From assembly GCA_014529385.2 (NCBI GenBank), contig CM043963.1, positions 110,462,912 through 110,526,911 on the forward strand: a stretch of DNA of 64,000 nt. The letters are read 5' to 3'. A program made the translations under genes and the position numbers. Numbering within the stretch: the stretch's first letter is position 1; every line of letters starts with the position of its first letter. Below are positions 34,334 through 43,800 of the stretch, piece after piece. The notes beneath the pieces were generated by a model, which saw nothing but the letters and a program-made list of their open reading frames with translations, was not told the DNA's origin and made no database searches. Source of the stretch: Adiantum capillus-veneris (Eukaryota; Streptophyta; Polypodiopsida; Polypodiales; Pteridaceae).

Positions 34334-35233
34334 TTGATGAATTTGAGATCGGGCAGGAATCTCCAGAATAACCAACCAAAACAAGGGGAACAAGTAAGTG
34401 TCGTATCAACCGAGGGAAGTGTAAACCAAAGTTGGGTGCAACCATTAGAGCCGATTCTTGAAGGAAGTGTTTCTGATACTTCTTGGGAGAGATCTTACGA
34501 GATTTTCAATGAACACTTGGAACACTTGAACCTGAACAACAGAGAAAATATGGCAGCAGGATCATCAAAACCTTCCGCCACAATGAAGCTATTGTTCATA
34601 AAATATCAGTACGACAATGAGCAAGGTGCCAAGATCTACAAAGATGGAATGGACTGCTATTGTGTAAAGATAGAAGATAGACCTAGTGAGTTCAAGGACT
34701 TAGTGCCTGTGAGCTATAGCGGAGATAGATATCTAGATGACGAGGGTACCATGTACTTGGTAGTCCTAAACCCTAACATTGTGGACAAGTGGGGATTGAT
34801 GGGCACCAAAGCCAAAGTAGATGAAGAACTCGAGGAGAAAGCACCAATAATGAACTTCCCTGATGCGAGGTTAAGAAGAGAGAATGAAACTACAAGGATC
34901 AACACTGATAACATCTATGTGGGGCTATACAAATATAATAATGGGGAGCAAGATCTCTATTATAAATGTGAAGAACCCTACACCGGAGAGTTGACAGACC
35001 AAAAAAGACTTTATGTCTTTACCTACACAGAGGGATCGGAAGTGAAAATTGCCGCTTACGACAAGTATGGGAGGCAATACTCAACAATGGGCAAGAAAGA
35101 ATTAGAAGGATATACATACTTTGGGGGACCACTACATGAGTATTATGTTACTTCTAGCTCACAAAGACCAGCACCAACAAAATGGAGTGCAAAACCCAAT
35201 GACGACAGGAGGACAAAGAACTCAGGCTGCTGA
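34334..35233 (+). CDS. G3 ORF1 upstream of gag
   Basis: A 299-codon open frame beginning MMNLRSGRNLQNNQPKQGEQ. An extra ORF ahead of gag is known in Ogre-type Tat elements, and the NLRSGR start is like Athila/Tat gag N-termini. The middle is rich in charged and aromatic residues (IKYQYDNEQGAKIYKDGMD, VGLYKYNNGEQDLYYKCEEP, KRLYVFTYTEGSEVKIAAYD), giving a beta-rich appearance. No catalytic motif is seen. Its end overlaps the gag frame by about 110 bp in another frame; a single indel near 35,150 may have separated what was one ORF, because the gag frame around 35,200 (GGQRTQAADSFSQPQYSQPG) reads on smoothly. Confidence 0.7.
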   Translation: MMNLRSGRNLQNNQPKQGEQVSVVSTEGSVNQSWVQPLEPILEGSVSDTSWERSYEIFNEHLEHLNLNNRENMAAGSSKPSATMKLLFIKYQYDNEQGAKIYKDGMDCYCVKIEDRPSEFKDLVPVSYSGDRYLDDEGTMYLVVLNPNIVDKWGLMGTKAKVDEELEEKAPIMNFPDARLRRENETTRINTDNIYVGLYKYNNGEQDLYYKCEEPYTGELTDQKRLYVFTYTEGSEVKIAAYDKYGRQYSTMGKKELEGYTYFGGPLHEYYVTSSSQRPAPTKWSAKPNDDRRTKNSGC

Positions 35234-36560
35234 CTCTTTCAGTCAACCTCAGTACTCGCAGCCCGGACCAATGGGTTCATTACATTCCAGAGAGTCAATG
35301 GATACGAATCGAGGTAGTGCAGTTCCAATCCCCACATATAACACTCCTGGTCCAAGGTTCGAAGCGGAACCATCACATTTACCTCCTAGTAGTAGATTCA
35401 GGGCAGGGGAACCGAGAAGGGTAACCCATGAAGTCCATGATGCTAGAGAAAGCTTTAGCCGGGACACAGGAGCAATGATATTGGTAGCAGACCATAGACG
35501 TATGAGACCATCTCAAGTAGCCAAGTGTATGCCAAAGAAGTATGATGGTTCAGGAGATCCGTATGCACATGTGTCACTCTTTAAGCAAGTCTTAAGAGCT
35601 GAGCAGATAACAGATTTCCATACACAATACGAGGGATTTGGTCTTACTCTAGAAGGTACGGCATTGACATGGTTTCAACCACTGAACAGAGGGGGAATCC
35701 ATGACATTGACCATTTGCTAAGAGAGTTTGCTGAGGAATTCTTAAAACGAGGGATTAAGCACAATACGGTCTCACAAATATATGCTTTTAAACAGAGAGA
35801 ACACGAAAAAGTGAAGGAAGCTTCACTTCGCTTCAAACAATACCTTGAGAGATGTCCAGTACGTGAACGACCACAAGATGACAGACTATCTGTTCTCTTT
35901 ATTGAAGGATTGAGAAACGACACTCTCAAGAAGGACTTGCACTTGAAAGCTTGTACAAGTTTCGAGCAAGTAACGAGAGAAGCATTGTACTTAGTGGATA
36001 ACTGTACGGTTTATGGAGAGGTGTCAGCGGATACAGATTTTGCATCCAGTAGCTCTTCCTCCGTAGCGAGCGAGACTACCACTAAAAAGAATGTTCAAAC
36101 AACAACCATGCCAAATGTAGAGCAAATGATAGAAGAGGCTCTAAAAAGGATGGCACCATACCAAAAACCATTGCCAAAACCACTGAAATGGTGTGCTATT
36201 GAACAAAAATGGACAAAACATCCAACAGAGGAGTGCTATTACAACAAAGGGTATGTAAGGGAGCGTCAGTATGCACCTCCTGCTCAATTAGCACCACCTC
36301 AGGTACATCCAGTACCTCGATACCCAACGGGAAATGTACCAGGACCTATGGGGATAGAAAGACCGCAACCGGTATTGGGACAACAACCACCTTTACCAGG
36401 AGCAAGACCAGTGGGCATTAGATATGCACCAACCTTAGAGAATCAGGAAGAACAAGCCTTAGTGCCTGTTCAAGCCTATTATGAAGAATCTGGTGCACAC
36501 ATGTCTCCAACGTGTATTACCCACCAGAAGAACCCAAACAACCAGAACCATGGGGCATGA
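35121..36560 (+). CDS. G3 gag
   Basis: Structural capsid protein. A Gln/Pro-rich N-terminus leads to the gag core: KKYDGSGDPYAHVSLFKQVL, GFGLTLEGTALTWFQPLNRG, LLREFAEEFLKRGIKHN, IYAFKQREHEKVKEASLRFK and FIEGLRNDTLKKDLHLKACT. These match Athila/Tat gag (the GDPxxHV and ALTWF motifs). A Ser-rich linker and a Pro-rich tail (PPAQLAPPQVHPVPRYPTG) follow. The usable start is uncertain because ORF1 runs into it. The frame shifts at about 36,512 to the zinc-knuckle segment. Confidence 0.92.
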   Translation: MGDHYMSIMLLLAHKDQHQQNGVQNPMTTGGQRTQAADSFSQPQYSQPGPMGSLHSRESMDTNRGSAVPIPTYNTPGPRFEAEPSHLPPSSRFRAGEPRRVTHEVHDARESFSRDTGAMILVADHRRMRPSQVAKCMPKKYDGSGDPYAHVSLFKQVLRAEQITDFHTQYEGFGLTLEGTALTWFQPLNRGGIHDIDHLLREFAEEFLKRGIKHNTVSQIYAFKQREHEKVKEASLRFKQYLERCPVRERPQDDRLSVLFIEGLRNDTLKKDLHLKACTSFEQVTREALYLVDNCTVYGEVSADTDFASSSSSSVASETTTKKNVQTTTMPNVEQMIEEALKRMAPYQKPLPKPLKWCAIEQKWTKHPTEECYYNKGYVRERQYAPPAQLAPPQVHPVPRYPTGNVPGPMGIERPQPVLGQQPPLPGARPVGIRYAPTLENQEEQALVPVQAYYEESGAHMSPTCITHQKNPNNQNHGA

Positions 36561-37117
36561 TTGGGAATGTTGGAATACCAACAGTTACAAGTGCTTCTGA
36601 TGAAGAGAGATACAATTTGGACGCAAGAACATTGATGTTCATAGCTCATGGAGGGTTAACAGGACAAAGACCATCCTATCCACAAAGGACGAATCAAGTG
36701 GGACCAAGACCAGCACTAGGACCCTGTTACAAGTGTGGAGGTGACCATCTGATGAATGTTTGTCCACATATGGAAATCATTAGAATTAACGCTTATTGCA
36801 CTGAGTGTGGGGTTACTCATTTCATTGAGAATTATTCAAAGAATCCAAACAAAGTGCAAAAGATGACATTGAATATGCTAGAAACTATTCCTACCAACAG
36901 TGGGTCCGAAAATGAAACTCTGATACCAACGCAAGTTGTTACTAGAGCTCAAGCTAAGAAAACCACTAGAGAACCTGAGAATGGAAAGTTAGCGACTGAA
37001 GTGGTTAGTCAAGGACCGCGGAGTCAGAGAAACACATGGAAAGCTAGAAAAGCACGCATGAAGTTGAGAAAAGAATGTGAAGACGCTATTCTAGCTGAGG
37101 AACTAAAGATAGGTTAG
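36512..37117 (+). CDS. G3 gag C-terminus with zinc knuckles
   Basis: Continues gag in a different frame (PPEEPKQPEPWGMIGN). The first zinc knuckle CYKCGGDHLMNVC has CX2CX3HX4C spacing, typical of Tat and Athila. A second, CTECGVTHFIENY, has lost its last Cys to Tyr (a G to A change). The frame ends at a TAG after ELKIG. Basic tail (RKARMKLRKEC) fits nucleic-acid binding. Confidence 0.85.
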   Translation: MYYPPEEPKQPEPWGMIGNVGIPTVTSASDEERYNLDARTLMFIAHGGLTGQRPSYPQRTNQVGPRPALGPCYKCGGDHLMNVCPHMEIIRINAYCTECGVTHFIENYSKNPNKVQKMTLNMLETIPTNSGSENETLIPTQVVTRAQAKKTTREPENGKLATEVVSQGPRSQRNTWKARKARMKLRKECEDAILAEELKIG

Positions 37118-37149
37118 AAAAAAATGAGAGTCAAAACGGGAAACGAGAG

Positions 37150-39024
37150 ATGAGCCTGGAAAGAACAAAACAAAAGAGTATCAAAGAAACAACGAGCTTA
37201 AGCTCAGGGGAATCAGTGCTAGTCGACAAAGTACACGAACCATTGGACGCACTGATGAGAGCTTACGAAGCTAGGTTAAAGAACAACCAAACACAAGAAC
37301 AGAGGTGGATGACATACCCAAACGTGGAATTGGAAAAGCAGAGACTTGAAATGTGCCAGAGAATGATCGAGATTGCACAAGCCTTATTAGAACCACCAAG
37401 AGAAACAATGAATTGTGGAACGGAAAACCCAATTGAGCAAGAGACTATCATTTCACGGGTAGCTGAAAAGACTCCCAGTGGACAAAAGCCTGAAAATACA
37501 CACAAGGATGACCGCATAGTATTGAACACAACCGATCAGGAGATAGAGAGTTTTCATCCAGTCATACAGAGGATTTACGGAAAAGATGAGGATTACAATG
37601 AATTTTGGAAACAAGTGAGAGAGGCAAACTTTGCAAACGAGCTAAGTTGCCAAGCTAATCAGACAAATTGGGAAAAGGACATTAGGAATCCTCCCATAGT
37701 GGAATTTGAGGCAGGATCTCAAGTGGACTTGGATCTGCAATCTTACTGGGGAGATGGGGGCTCTGCTAGAACAATGGAGAGAAAACCTCACTCACTGAAT
37801 ACCTTACCTTCATACTTAGGAGAGTATGAAGCAAAATCCGAGATTAGAGAACTTCCCTCACAAAGAATCTCATCAAAAAAAGTCATGGACTCGCAAGGAT
37901 TGATAGAGATCTTGTCAACACCAGTGACATGCACTATCACTCTAGCTGAGCTTTTGAGGCTAAGACCACATATGTGGACCACTGTAGGAAAATGCTTGGA
38001 GAAATTTGGGATAAAAGACCCAACATCGAGACTGCAAGAGGGTATACAAGAGTGGAGCAAACCACAAAAGAACGCTAAGCCTGTACCCTTAAACAAGGTC
38101 GGAGAGTATTGCGAAGGTGAAGAGGGGAATACAACCTTACCAGTTGAATTCCAAGGAGTGAACACGATGGCAATACTAGACAGCGGAGCTGGGGTAGCCA
38201 TTGCTACAAAAGAAATCTGGAAAAAATGGGGGAAACCAGCAATAAGGAAGACTAGGTTGAAACTCCAATTAGCAGATGGACACATGGAGAAACCTATGGG
38301 GTTATTAGAGAAAGTCGTAGTGACTTCTTGCGGCATTGAATACGAACATACTTTTGCTATTGTCGATTTTGGCAAGGAGAATAACTATGATATCATACTG
38401 GGAAGACCATTTATGAGACAGTTGAAAATGGTCCAGGATTGGGGCTACGATCACATATACCTGAGAAATATGGAAACCACTACACGTGTGAACCTGAAAG
38501 ACCATAGCTACAAAGATGTGAACCGAACACCGGTAGAGGAGTTTGATTCAGCTACTTTGGCGGGATCCGAATTTCCAGTTTGGTTAGGTAAGCCCAAGGA
38601 GTTATGGATGTGTGGAGCCTCGAAATGTGGAAGTCTGAGGCGAGAAGAATATGTTTTAGAAAGGGCTATCGAAGACGAAACTTATATAGGAGAACCCTTT
38701 CCAGAGGACACGCTTGAACCATTAGAATGGACACACATTCTAGCAACCCTAGATGTTTGTGCAATCTCGGATGGTCCCACAACGAAATTTTGCGACAAGG
38801 ACGGGTACGACGTGGTTCCGTACTTCATGCTGAGAACTATACTCGAAAAAGAAACTGAAAAGAACGATACACTGGAAAAGGAAGATGAAGAAGAGGTGTT
38901 TCACGACATTCCCGATCATCCAGAGTGGGGAAATGAAGCAGACAACGAGTCAACGGACAATTCAAGCGGAAACGAAGAAACTATAACGGATGTCCGATTT
39001 TATGATTTTCTGAACCAAAACTAA
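37150..39024 (+). CDS. G3 protease 1 (retropepsin) region
   Basis: A 624-codon frame. The first 330 codons are a linker without known motif. The aspartic protease core is at codons about 335-440: MAILDSGAGVAIATKEIWKK with catalytic D in DSG, then KLQLADGHMEKPMGLLEKVV, and YDIILGRPFMRQLKMVQDWG near the end, with the ILGRPF signature of Athila/Tat proteases. An acidic C-terminal linker (EKEDEEEVFHDIPDHPEWGN) follows. A TAA ends the frame; further pol sequence resumes at about 39,405 in another frame. It matures Gag-Pol. Confidence 0.9.
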   Translation: MSLERTKQKSIKETTSLSSGESVLVDKVHEPLDALMRAYEARLKNNQTQEQRWMTYPNVELEKQRLEMCQRMIEIAQALLEPPRETMNCGTENPIEQETIISRVAEKTPSGQKPENTHKDDRIVLNTTDQEIESFHPVIQRIYGKDEDYNEFWKQVREANFANELSCQANQTNWEKDIRNPPIVEFEAGSQVDLDLQSYWGDGGSARTMERKPHSLNTLPSYLGEYEAKSEIRELPSQRISSKKVMDSQGLIEILSTPVTCTITLAELLRLRPHMWTTVGKCLEKFGIKDPTSRLQEGIQEWSKPQKNAKPVPLNKVGEYCEGEEGNTTLPVEFQGVNTMAILDSGAGVAIATKEIWKKWGKPAIRKTRLKLQLADGHMEKPMGLLEKVVVTSCGIEYEHTFAIVDFGKENNYDIILGRPFMRQLKMVQDWGYDHIYLRNMETTTRVNLKDHSYKDVNRTPVEEFDSATLAGSEFPVWLGKPKELWMCGASKCGSLRREEYVLERAIEDETYIGEPFPEDTLEPLEWTHILATLDVCAISDGPTTKFCDKDGYDVVPYFMLRTILEKETEKNDTLEKEDEEEVFHDIPDHPEWGNEADNESTDNSSGNEETITDVRFYDFLNQN

Positions 39025-39404
39025 ACAACGCCAGAAACGCTATAGAGCAAAGAGAAAAACAAAGGGGGTTAGAACCAATCCGATGCCTAGAATAAGAGGA
39101 AAAAATCAATTCCTAATGCTAGTAAGGGCGGAAGATTGTGTTAAGGACAAGACTTCTGGAAGAATGAGAGGCAATGAGCAAAAGATCTTACGACAAGACA
39201 AAAGAAGCTCAAGAAATCAAGTTCAAAGGAATGAAATGAAAACTGAAACAGAAAAATCAGAAAAGAACAAGTGCAACAGAGAACACACGGAGTCCAAAGT
39301 TAGAACGTAGAAACAAGTACAGAGAGCTCAAGAAAACTCTGAAAGAAGTTTGGACGACAGAAATTGAAAGTGGAGAGGACGAAAATGCCAAAATCAAGGA
39401 AAAC
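39025..39404 (+). pseudogene. G3 protease-RT linker, frameshifted
   Basis: Lys/Glu/Arg-rich frames (39,083-39,310) with no domain. This is probably the degraded connection between protease 1 and RT. Confidence 0.5.
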
Positions 39405-40420
39405 ATGGATGTTCCCTCTCACTACAAGAAATTCACAATAGAGGATAGGAAGGTGGTATTAACCCAACCTATTCGAGAGAGAAGGGAGAACGAATCTTAT
39501 GACGGACCGGAGGATGCAAAAAAAATTGATTTAGCAGCTCCAGGTGAGACACCTAGACCGGTGTACATAGCCACAGATTTGTCTCCAAGCGAGGAAGAGA
39601 GACTTTTGAGTCTTCTTAGAGAGTACAGGGATGTGTTTGCATGGTCTTATAAGGACTTAAAGGGAGTTGACCCATCAATATGCCAACACACAATTCCACT
39701 AAAACAAGACGCAAAGCCTAGCAGACAGAGACCATACACATATAATGATACGTTTGCTAAGCGAATCAAAGAAGAGATAGATAAGCTAAGGGAAGCTGAA
39801 TTCATATACGAGATTGAACACACCGATTGGGTATCTCCGGATGTGGTGGTACCCAAGAAGAACGGAAAACTCCGAGTGTGTGTCAACTTAAAGAAAGTGA
39901 ATGCTGCAACAATCAGGGACAATTATCCCCTGCCGATAACTGATCATGTTCTAGAGCGTGTATCAGGGAAAACAACATACTCCTTTCTTGATGGTTTTTC
40001 AGGATATAACCAGCTAGCCATAGCACCGGAAGATCAACATAAAACAGATTTTGCAACGGAGTGGGGAATTTATGCTTATCGGGTTATGCCTTTTGGTCTA
40101 ACCAATGCTCCCGCAACCTTCCAGAGTCTGATGACGCATGCTTTCAAAGAATACTTAAGGTTGTTTTTAGAAATATACATGGATGACTTATGTGTACATT
40201 CTCTTTTGAGAGATGAGCATCTAGAACACCTAAGAAAAGTATTTGAGAAATGTAGGACATATCGCATTTGTCTCAATCCTGAGAAATGTGTGTTTATGGT
40301 CTGACAGGGCAGAATTCTGGGACATATTGTCTCACAAAACAGAATATCCACGGATTTAGAGAAGATAAAAGTTATAGTGGATATACCTAGACCAACCAAT
40401 GAGAAACAAGTACAGAGCTT
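39405..40420 (+). pseudogene. G3 reverse transcriptase
   Basis: RT in the Tat/Athila style: LLREYRDVFAWSYKDLKGVD, TDWVSPDVVVPKKNGKLRVC, VNLKKVNAATIRDNYPLPIT, TTYSFLDGFSGYNQLAIAPE, YRVMPFGLTNAPATFQSLMT and the catalytic LEIYMDDLCVHS. A TGA at 40,302-40,304 (VFMV*QGRILGHIV; an Arg codon CGA is likely) interrupts the thumb, after which the frame continues. Synthesises cDNA from the tRNA-Asp primer. Confidence 0.93.
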
Positions 40421-41237
40421 TATGGGACATTGCAGATATTATAGACGATTCATTTACATGTACGCTATAATAGGCCAACCACTTTACAGGCTAATAGTGA
40501 ACTTTGAATGGACAGAGGAATGTGAGGAATCATTCAAGAAATTGAAAGAGGCACTCATTACTGCTCCAGTCTTGAAATCACCAGATTGGGAGAAGATATT
40601 CCATGTGCATATAGATGCTTCGACATATGCAATAGGATGCATTCTGGCTCAGCCAGAAGAAGGAAACACGGATTTTCCTATCTGTTACGCTAGTCGACAG
40701 CTCAACAATGCAGAGAAGAATTACACCACAACAGAGCGAGAAGGATTAGGAATGATATATGCTGTGAAGAAATTTCGGCATTATCTTCTAGCCAACAAGT
40801 TTGTGTTTTTTACGGATCACCAAGCCTTGCTCTACCTAGTGAATAAACCATGCAATACCGGGAGAATAGTGAGATGGTTCATTATCTTACTGGAATTCGA
40901 CTTCACGGTAGTAGTAAAGAAAGGAAAAACACATCTTAGAGATGATCATCTTTCGCGATTGATGAATGGGGAAGACTATATAGGAGTAGATGACGACATG
41001 CCAGACGCGTACTTGTTCAACATAGAAATGATACCAAAGTGGTTTCAAAATGTCGTTAGCTTATTAACCTATGGAGGAGAGTTTGATAGAAGAGAATACA
41101 ACCAGAAACATATTGCTATTCAGCAATCCAAGAATCTTCAATTGGTTGCAGGAAGGTTGTATCAATTGGGAAATGATCATGTTTTACGACTATGCATCAA
41201 TCCGAGTTACAATTGGGAGTCTATTGGCCAGAAATGA
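40377..41237 (+). pseudogene. G3 RT connection, RNase H and first zinc-binding module
   Basis: Follows RT: SFMGHCRYYRRFIYMYAIIG, then RNase H with HVHIDASTYAIGCILAQPEE (first Asp), YTTTEREGLGMIYAVKKFRH (Glu) and VFFTDHQALLYLVNKP (Asp). After DDHLSRLMNG comes a linker WFQNVVSLLTYGGEFDRREY and LVAGRLYQLGNDHVLRLCIN, the usual lead-in to an integrase zinc finger. A frame change at about 41,200 leads to LGVYWPEMKESVHEYV with CILC, a remnant HHCC-type module. A second, separate lead-in and zinc module lies further on. Confidence 0.9.
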
Positions 41238-42342
41238 AAGAAAGCGTACATGAATATGTCACTGTATGTATTCTATGTTCATCAAAACCGCCAGCAGATT
41301 ATTCGACATTATATCAGATAATGATCGCTCCGGAATGGAGTCAGTATATTGTTGAATATCTCACAAATAGAACTTTCCCAGAAGGAACGTCAAAAGCTCG
41401 TCAGTAGAGATAGAAGCTAGAGATTACGCTTTAATAGGAGATCAACTCTATAAGAGAGGTAAAGACAACCAGCTTAGGATTTGCGCATCAGAGTCTGAGT
41501 ATGTGATAATCCTGGAGCAAGCTCATGGAGGAGTAGGTGGAGGCCAATTCTCAGGTGATAAGACAACAAAACTTCTCTTAACCGCAGGAATATGGTGGCC
41601 AACATTACATATGGACGCTGAGGAATACGTTAAACGGTGTGATGACTGTTAGCGGACCAAAGTACCACTTAAAAGAGATGATATGCCGCTTAGACCAATG
41701 ATGGGGGCAAGAGCTTTTGCAAAATGGGGGATTGATTATGTCGGACCCATTTCACCTCCTGCATATAAGACTCATGCACAATACATCGTTGTGGCTACAG
41801 ACTATCTAACAAAGTGGGTCGAAGCAAAGGCAACTCAAAAAGCAGATGCCAGGACCACGACACAATTTCTATATGAATACGTCTTTGTACGATATGGATT
41901 GCCAATAGAAATTGTGAGTGATTGCGGCGCACATTTTATAAATGAAGTGATAGAGATCCTTCTAGATGAATTCATGGTAATCCATAGGAAATCAGCCCCG
42001 TATCATCCACAAGCAAACGGAAAAGCTGAAGCAACAAACAAAACCATATGCACGGTCCTTACGAAGATTGTATTTGAGTCGAGAACTGATTGGGACCAGA
42101 AGTTGCATTCAACATTATGGGCATATAGGGTAGCATATAAAACATCAATAGGAACGACCCCATATAACATGGTTTTTGGACTAAATGCTATCTTACCAAT
42201 AGAATTCTTGATTTCAACCTTAAAGGTGGCTAAGGATCTAGAGTGGACAGGGCACGAGCTTTCTGATAGAATAGATGACCTGGAAAAGCTAGACGAGCTT
42301 CGCCTAAAAGCAGTAGCTTCTATCTACGCTCAAAGAAGGTGA
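41238..42342 (+). pseudogene. G3 second zinc-binding module and integrase core
   Basis: Begins with a new lead-in, EWSQYIVEYLTNRTFPEGTS, a frameshift at about 41,403, ARDYALIGDQLYKRGKD, HGGVGGGQFSGDKTT, and GIWWPTLHMDAEEYVKRC with CDDC; a TAG at 41,650-41,652 sits where Gln is nearly invariant. The catalytic core reads WGIDYVGPISPPAYKTHAQY, ATDYLTKWVEAKA, GLPIEIVSDCGAHFINEV (second Asp; Cys instead of the usual Asn/Arg neighbour), and PYHPQANGKAEATNKTIC (catalytic Glu). A TGA at 42,340-42,342 (CGA likely) precedes EFFDKHVRTKEF. Inserts the cDNA into the host chromosome. Confidence 0.92.
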
Positions 42343-42366
42343 CAAAAAGAATTTTTTGATAAGCAT

Positions 42367-43800
42367 GTGCGGACTAAAGAGTTTAAGGTAGGGGACTATG
42401 TCCTAGTTTACACTCTGAAACAGCATGCTAAGAAGCTTAAAAAGCGAGGGATGGGACCTCTGGTGATTAAAGATCTATCACCAAGTGGAGCCATCAAGCT
42501 TGCTACATTAGACGGAGAAGAAATGCCCAATTGGATTAGTGGATGCAGAGTGAAAAAGTATCTTTTGCCGCTAACCCAAGACATGCTTCTCAAAATACAT
42601 CAAGAACAGCTGCGTGTCCAGAAAAAGAAAAAGATTGTGGAGGAAGCGCAAGCCGAGGCGAAGGAAAGAATGGAGAAAAGAAGACTACTACGTCAGAAAC
42701 ACCGCAATGAAGGAGCAATACGAATAAACGCAGTCAGTATAACAGAAATGGATAATGACAAAGAAGAACCCATCATTGAATGCAAAGTAGGAACCAACCA
42801 AATCAAAGCCAGAGCACTATTGGATTCAGGAGCTCAAACTAACCTACTTTCACTCAATTTGTACAGACAATTGACAAATGACACTAAATTACAAACTACC
42901 AAGAAAGAGTTAAAGAGTTACTCTAAGAATTCAATCAAAACTGTCGGATGCACAGTTTTACATATACAGATTAACCAGTATGTGTATCCTCATATGTTTT
43001 ACGTGATTGAAGACCAAGCTACACAACATCCATTATTGCTAGGACAACCATGGCAGAAGCAATACAATGCAATGATTGACTGGAGTTCTAAATCAGTGTT
43101 TATCAAATACGAAGGTGAAAGTCAATCAGTTAAGTTCACCAAAGGAGCAGAGCCAACTCCAAAGGAAGAATCCAAGAACAAAGGTAAACAACAACCAGAG
43201 AAAAAGAAGAAGCAATGGCAACCAAAAGTTTCTATACAACCGGATTACTCTTCGACGAGGAATTCTCAACATTGGATAAGGAAGACAAGCAATAATATAA
43301 CAGCTCAACCTTGGGAAAAAACGGAGTCAAAGTTGGTATGGAGACCAAAAAAGGTTGTGCCAGAGAACACAAAGGTGGAAAACAGAGTCTTCAATACCAG
43401 ACAACAGAGTGATTCCAGACAATCAAGGACAGTGAAACAGATCTGGATTCCAAAGAAGTTCATGACGGCACAAAGCTATAGCAAGCAAATTTGGATCCCA
43501 AGGATTTGTAAACAGGAACTCCCTTCAGTACAATCCACGGAAACTCATAGGTATTTCAAGGCGAGGAAAGCAACACAAAGAACAAAGCACGTTTGGGTCG
43601 CAAAGAGTTTGTGGCAAGCACAAGCGAAGCGGAAGCAGATTTGGATTGTGAAAAAGAACAACAAGGTAAAGAAGAATCCATCTACTGATTCTACTACCGA
43701 AGTGCCAAAACCCGACCACCAATCCTTCAATCAAACAAAGAGCAGCTTTATTGGAAAGACTGTTGTATCATCGCTCTACAATTGCATTGGGAACTTATGA
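42367..43800 (+). CDS. G3 integrase tail plus second retropepsin-like domain and W-I-P-K repeats
   Basis: A 477-codon frame. Residues 1-80 are the integrase C-terminal module (FKVGDYVLVYTLKQHAKKLK, RGMGPLVIKDLSPSGAIKLA). A basic coiled segment (ERMEKRRLLRQKHR) leads to a clear second aspartic protease fold at about residues 135-240: KARALLDSGAQTNLLSLNLY with DSG, and QHPLLLGQPWQKQYNAMIDW matching the LLGxPW end motif. The C-terminal 200 residues are very basic and carry at least five copies of a (K)xxWxPKK motif (KLVWRPKKV, KQIWIPKKF, KQIWIPRIC, KHVWVAKSL, KQIWIVKKN). Protease downstream of integrase is not the normal gypsy order; it may be a protease or a non-catalytic binding domain. Confidence 0.85.
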   Translation: MRTKEFKVGDYVLVYTLKQHAKKLKKRGMGPLVIKDLSPSGAIKLATLDGEEMPNWISGCRVKKYLLPLTQDMLLKIHQEQLRVQKKKKIVEEAQAEAKERMEKRRLLRQKHRNEGAIRINAVSITEMDNDKEEPIIECKVGTNQIKARALLDSGAQTNLLSLNLYRQLTNDTKLQTTKKELKSYSKNSIKTVGCTVLHIQINQYVYPHMFYVIEDQATQHPLLLGQPWQKQYNAMIDWSSKSVFIKYEGESQSVKFTKGAEPTPKEESKNKGKQQPEKKKKQWQPKVSIQPDYSSTRNSQHWIRKTSNNITAQPWEKTESKLVWRPKKVVPENTKVENRVFNTRQQSDSRQSRTVKQIWIPKKFMTAQSYSKQIWIPRICKQELPSVQSTETHRYFKARKATQRTKHVWVAKSLWQAQAKRKQIWIVKKNNKVKKNPSTDSTTEVPKPDHQSFNQTKSSFIGKTVVSSLYNCIGNL

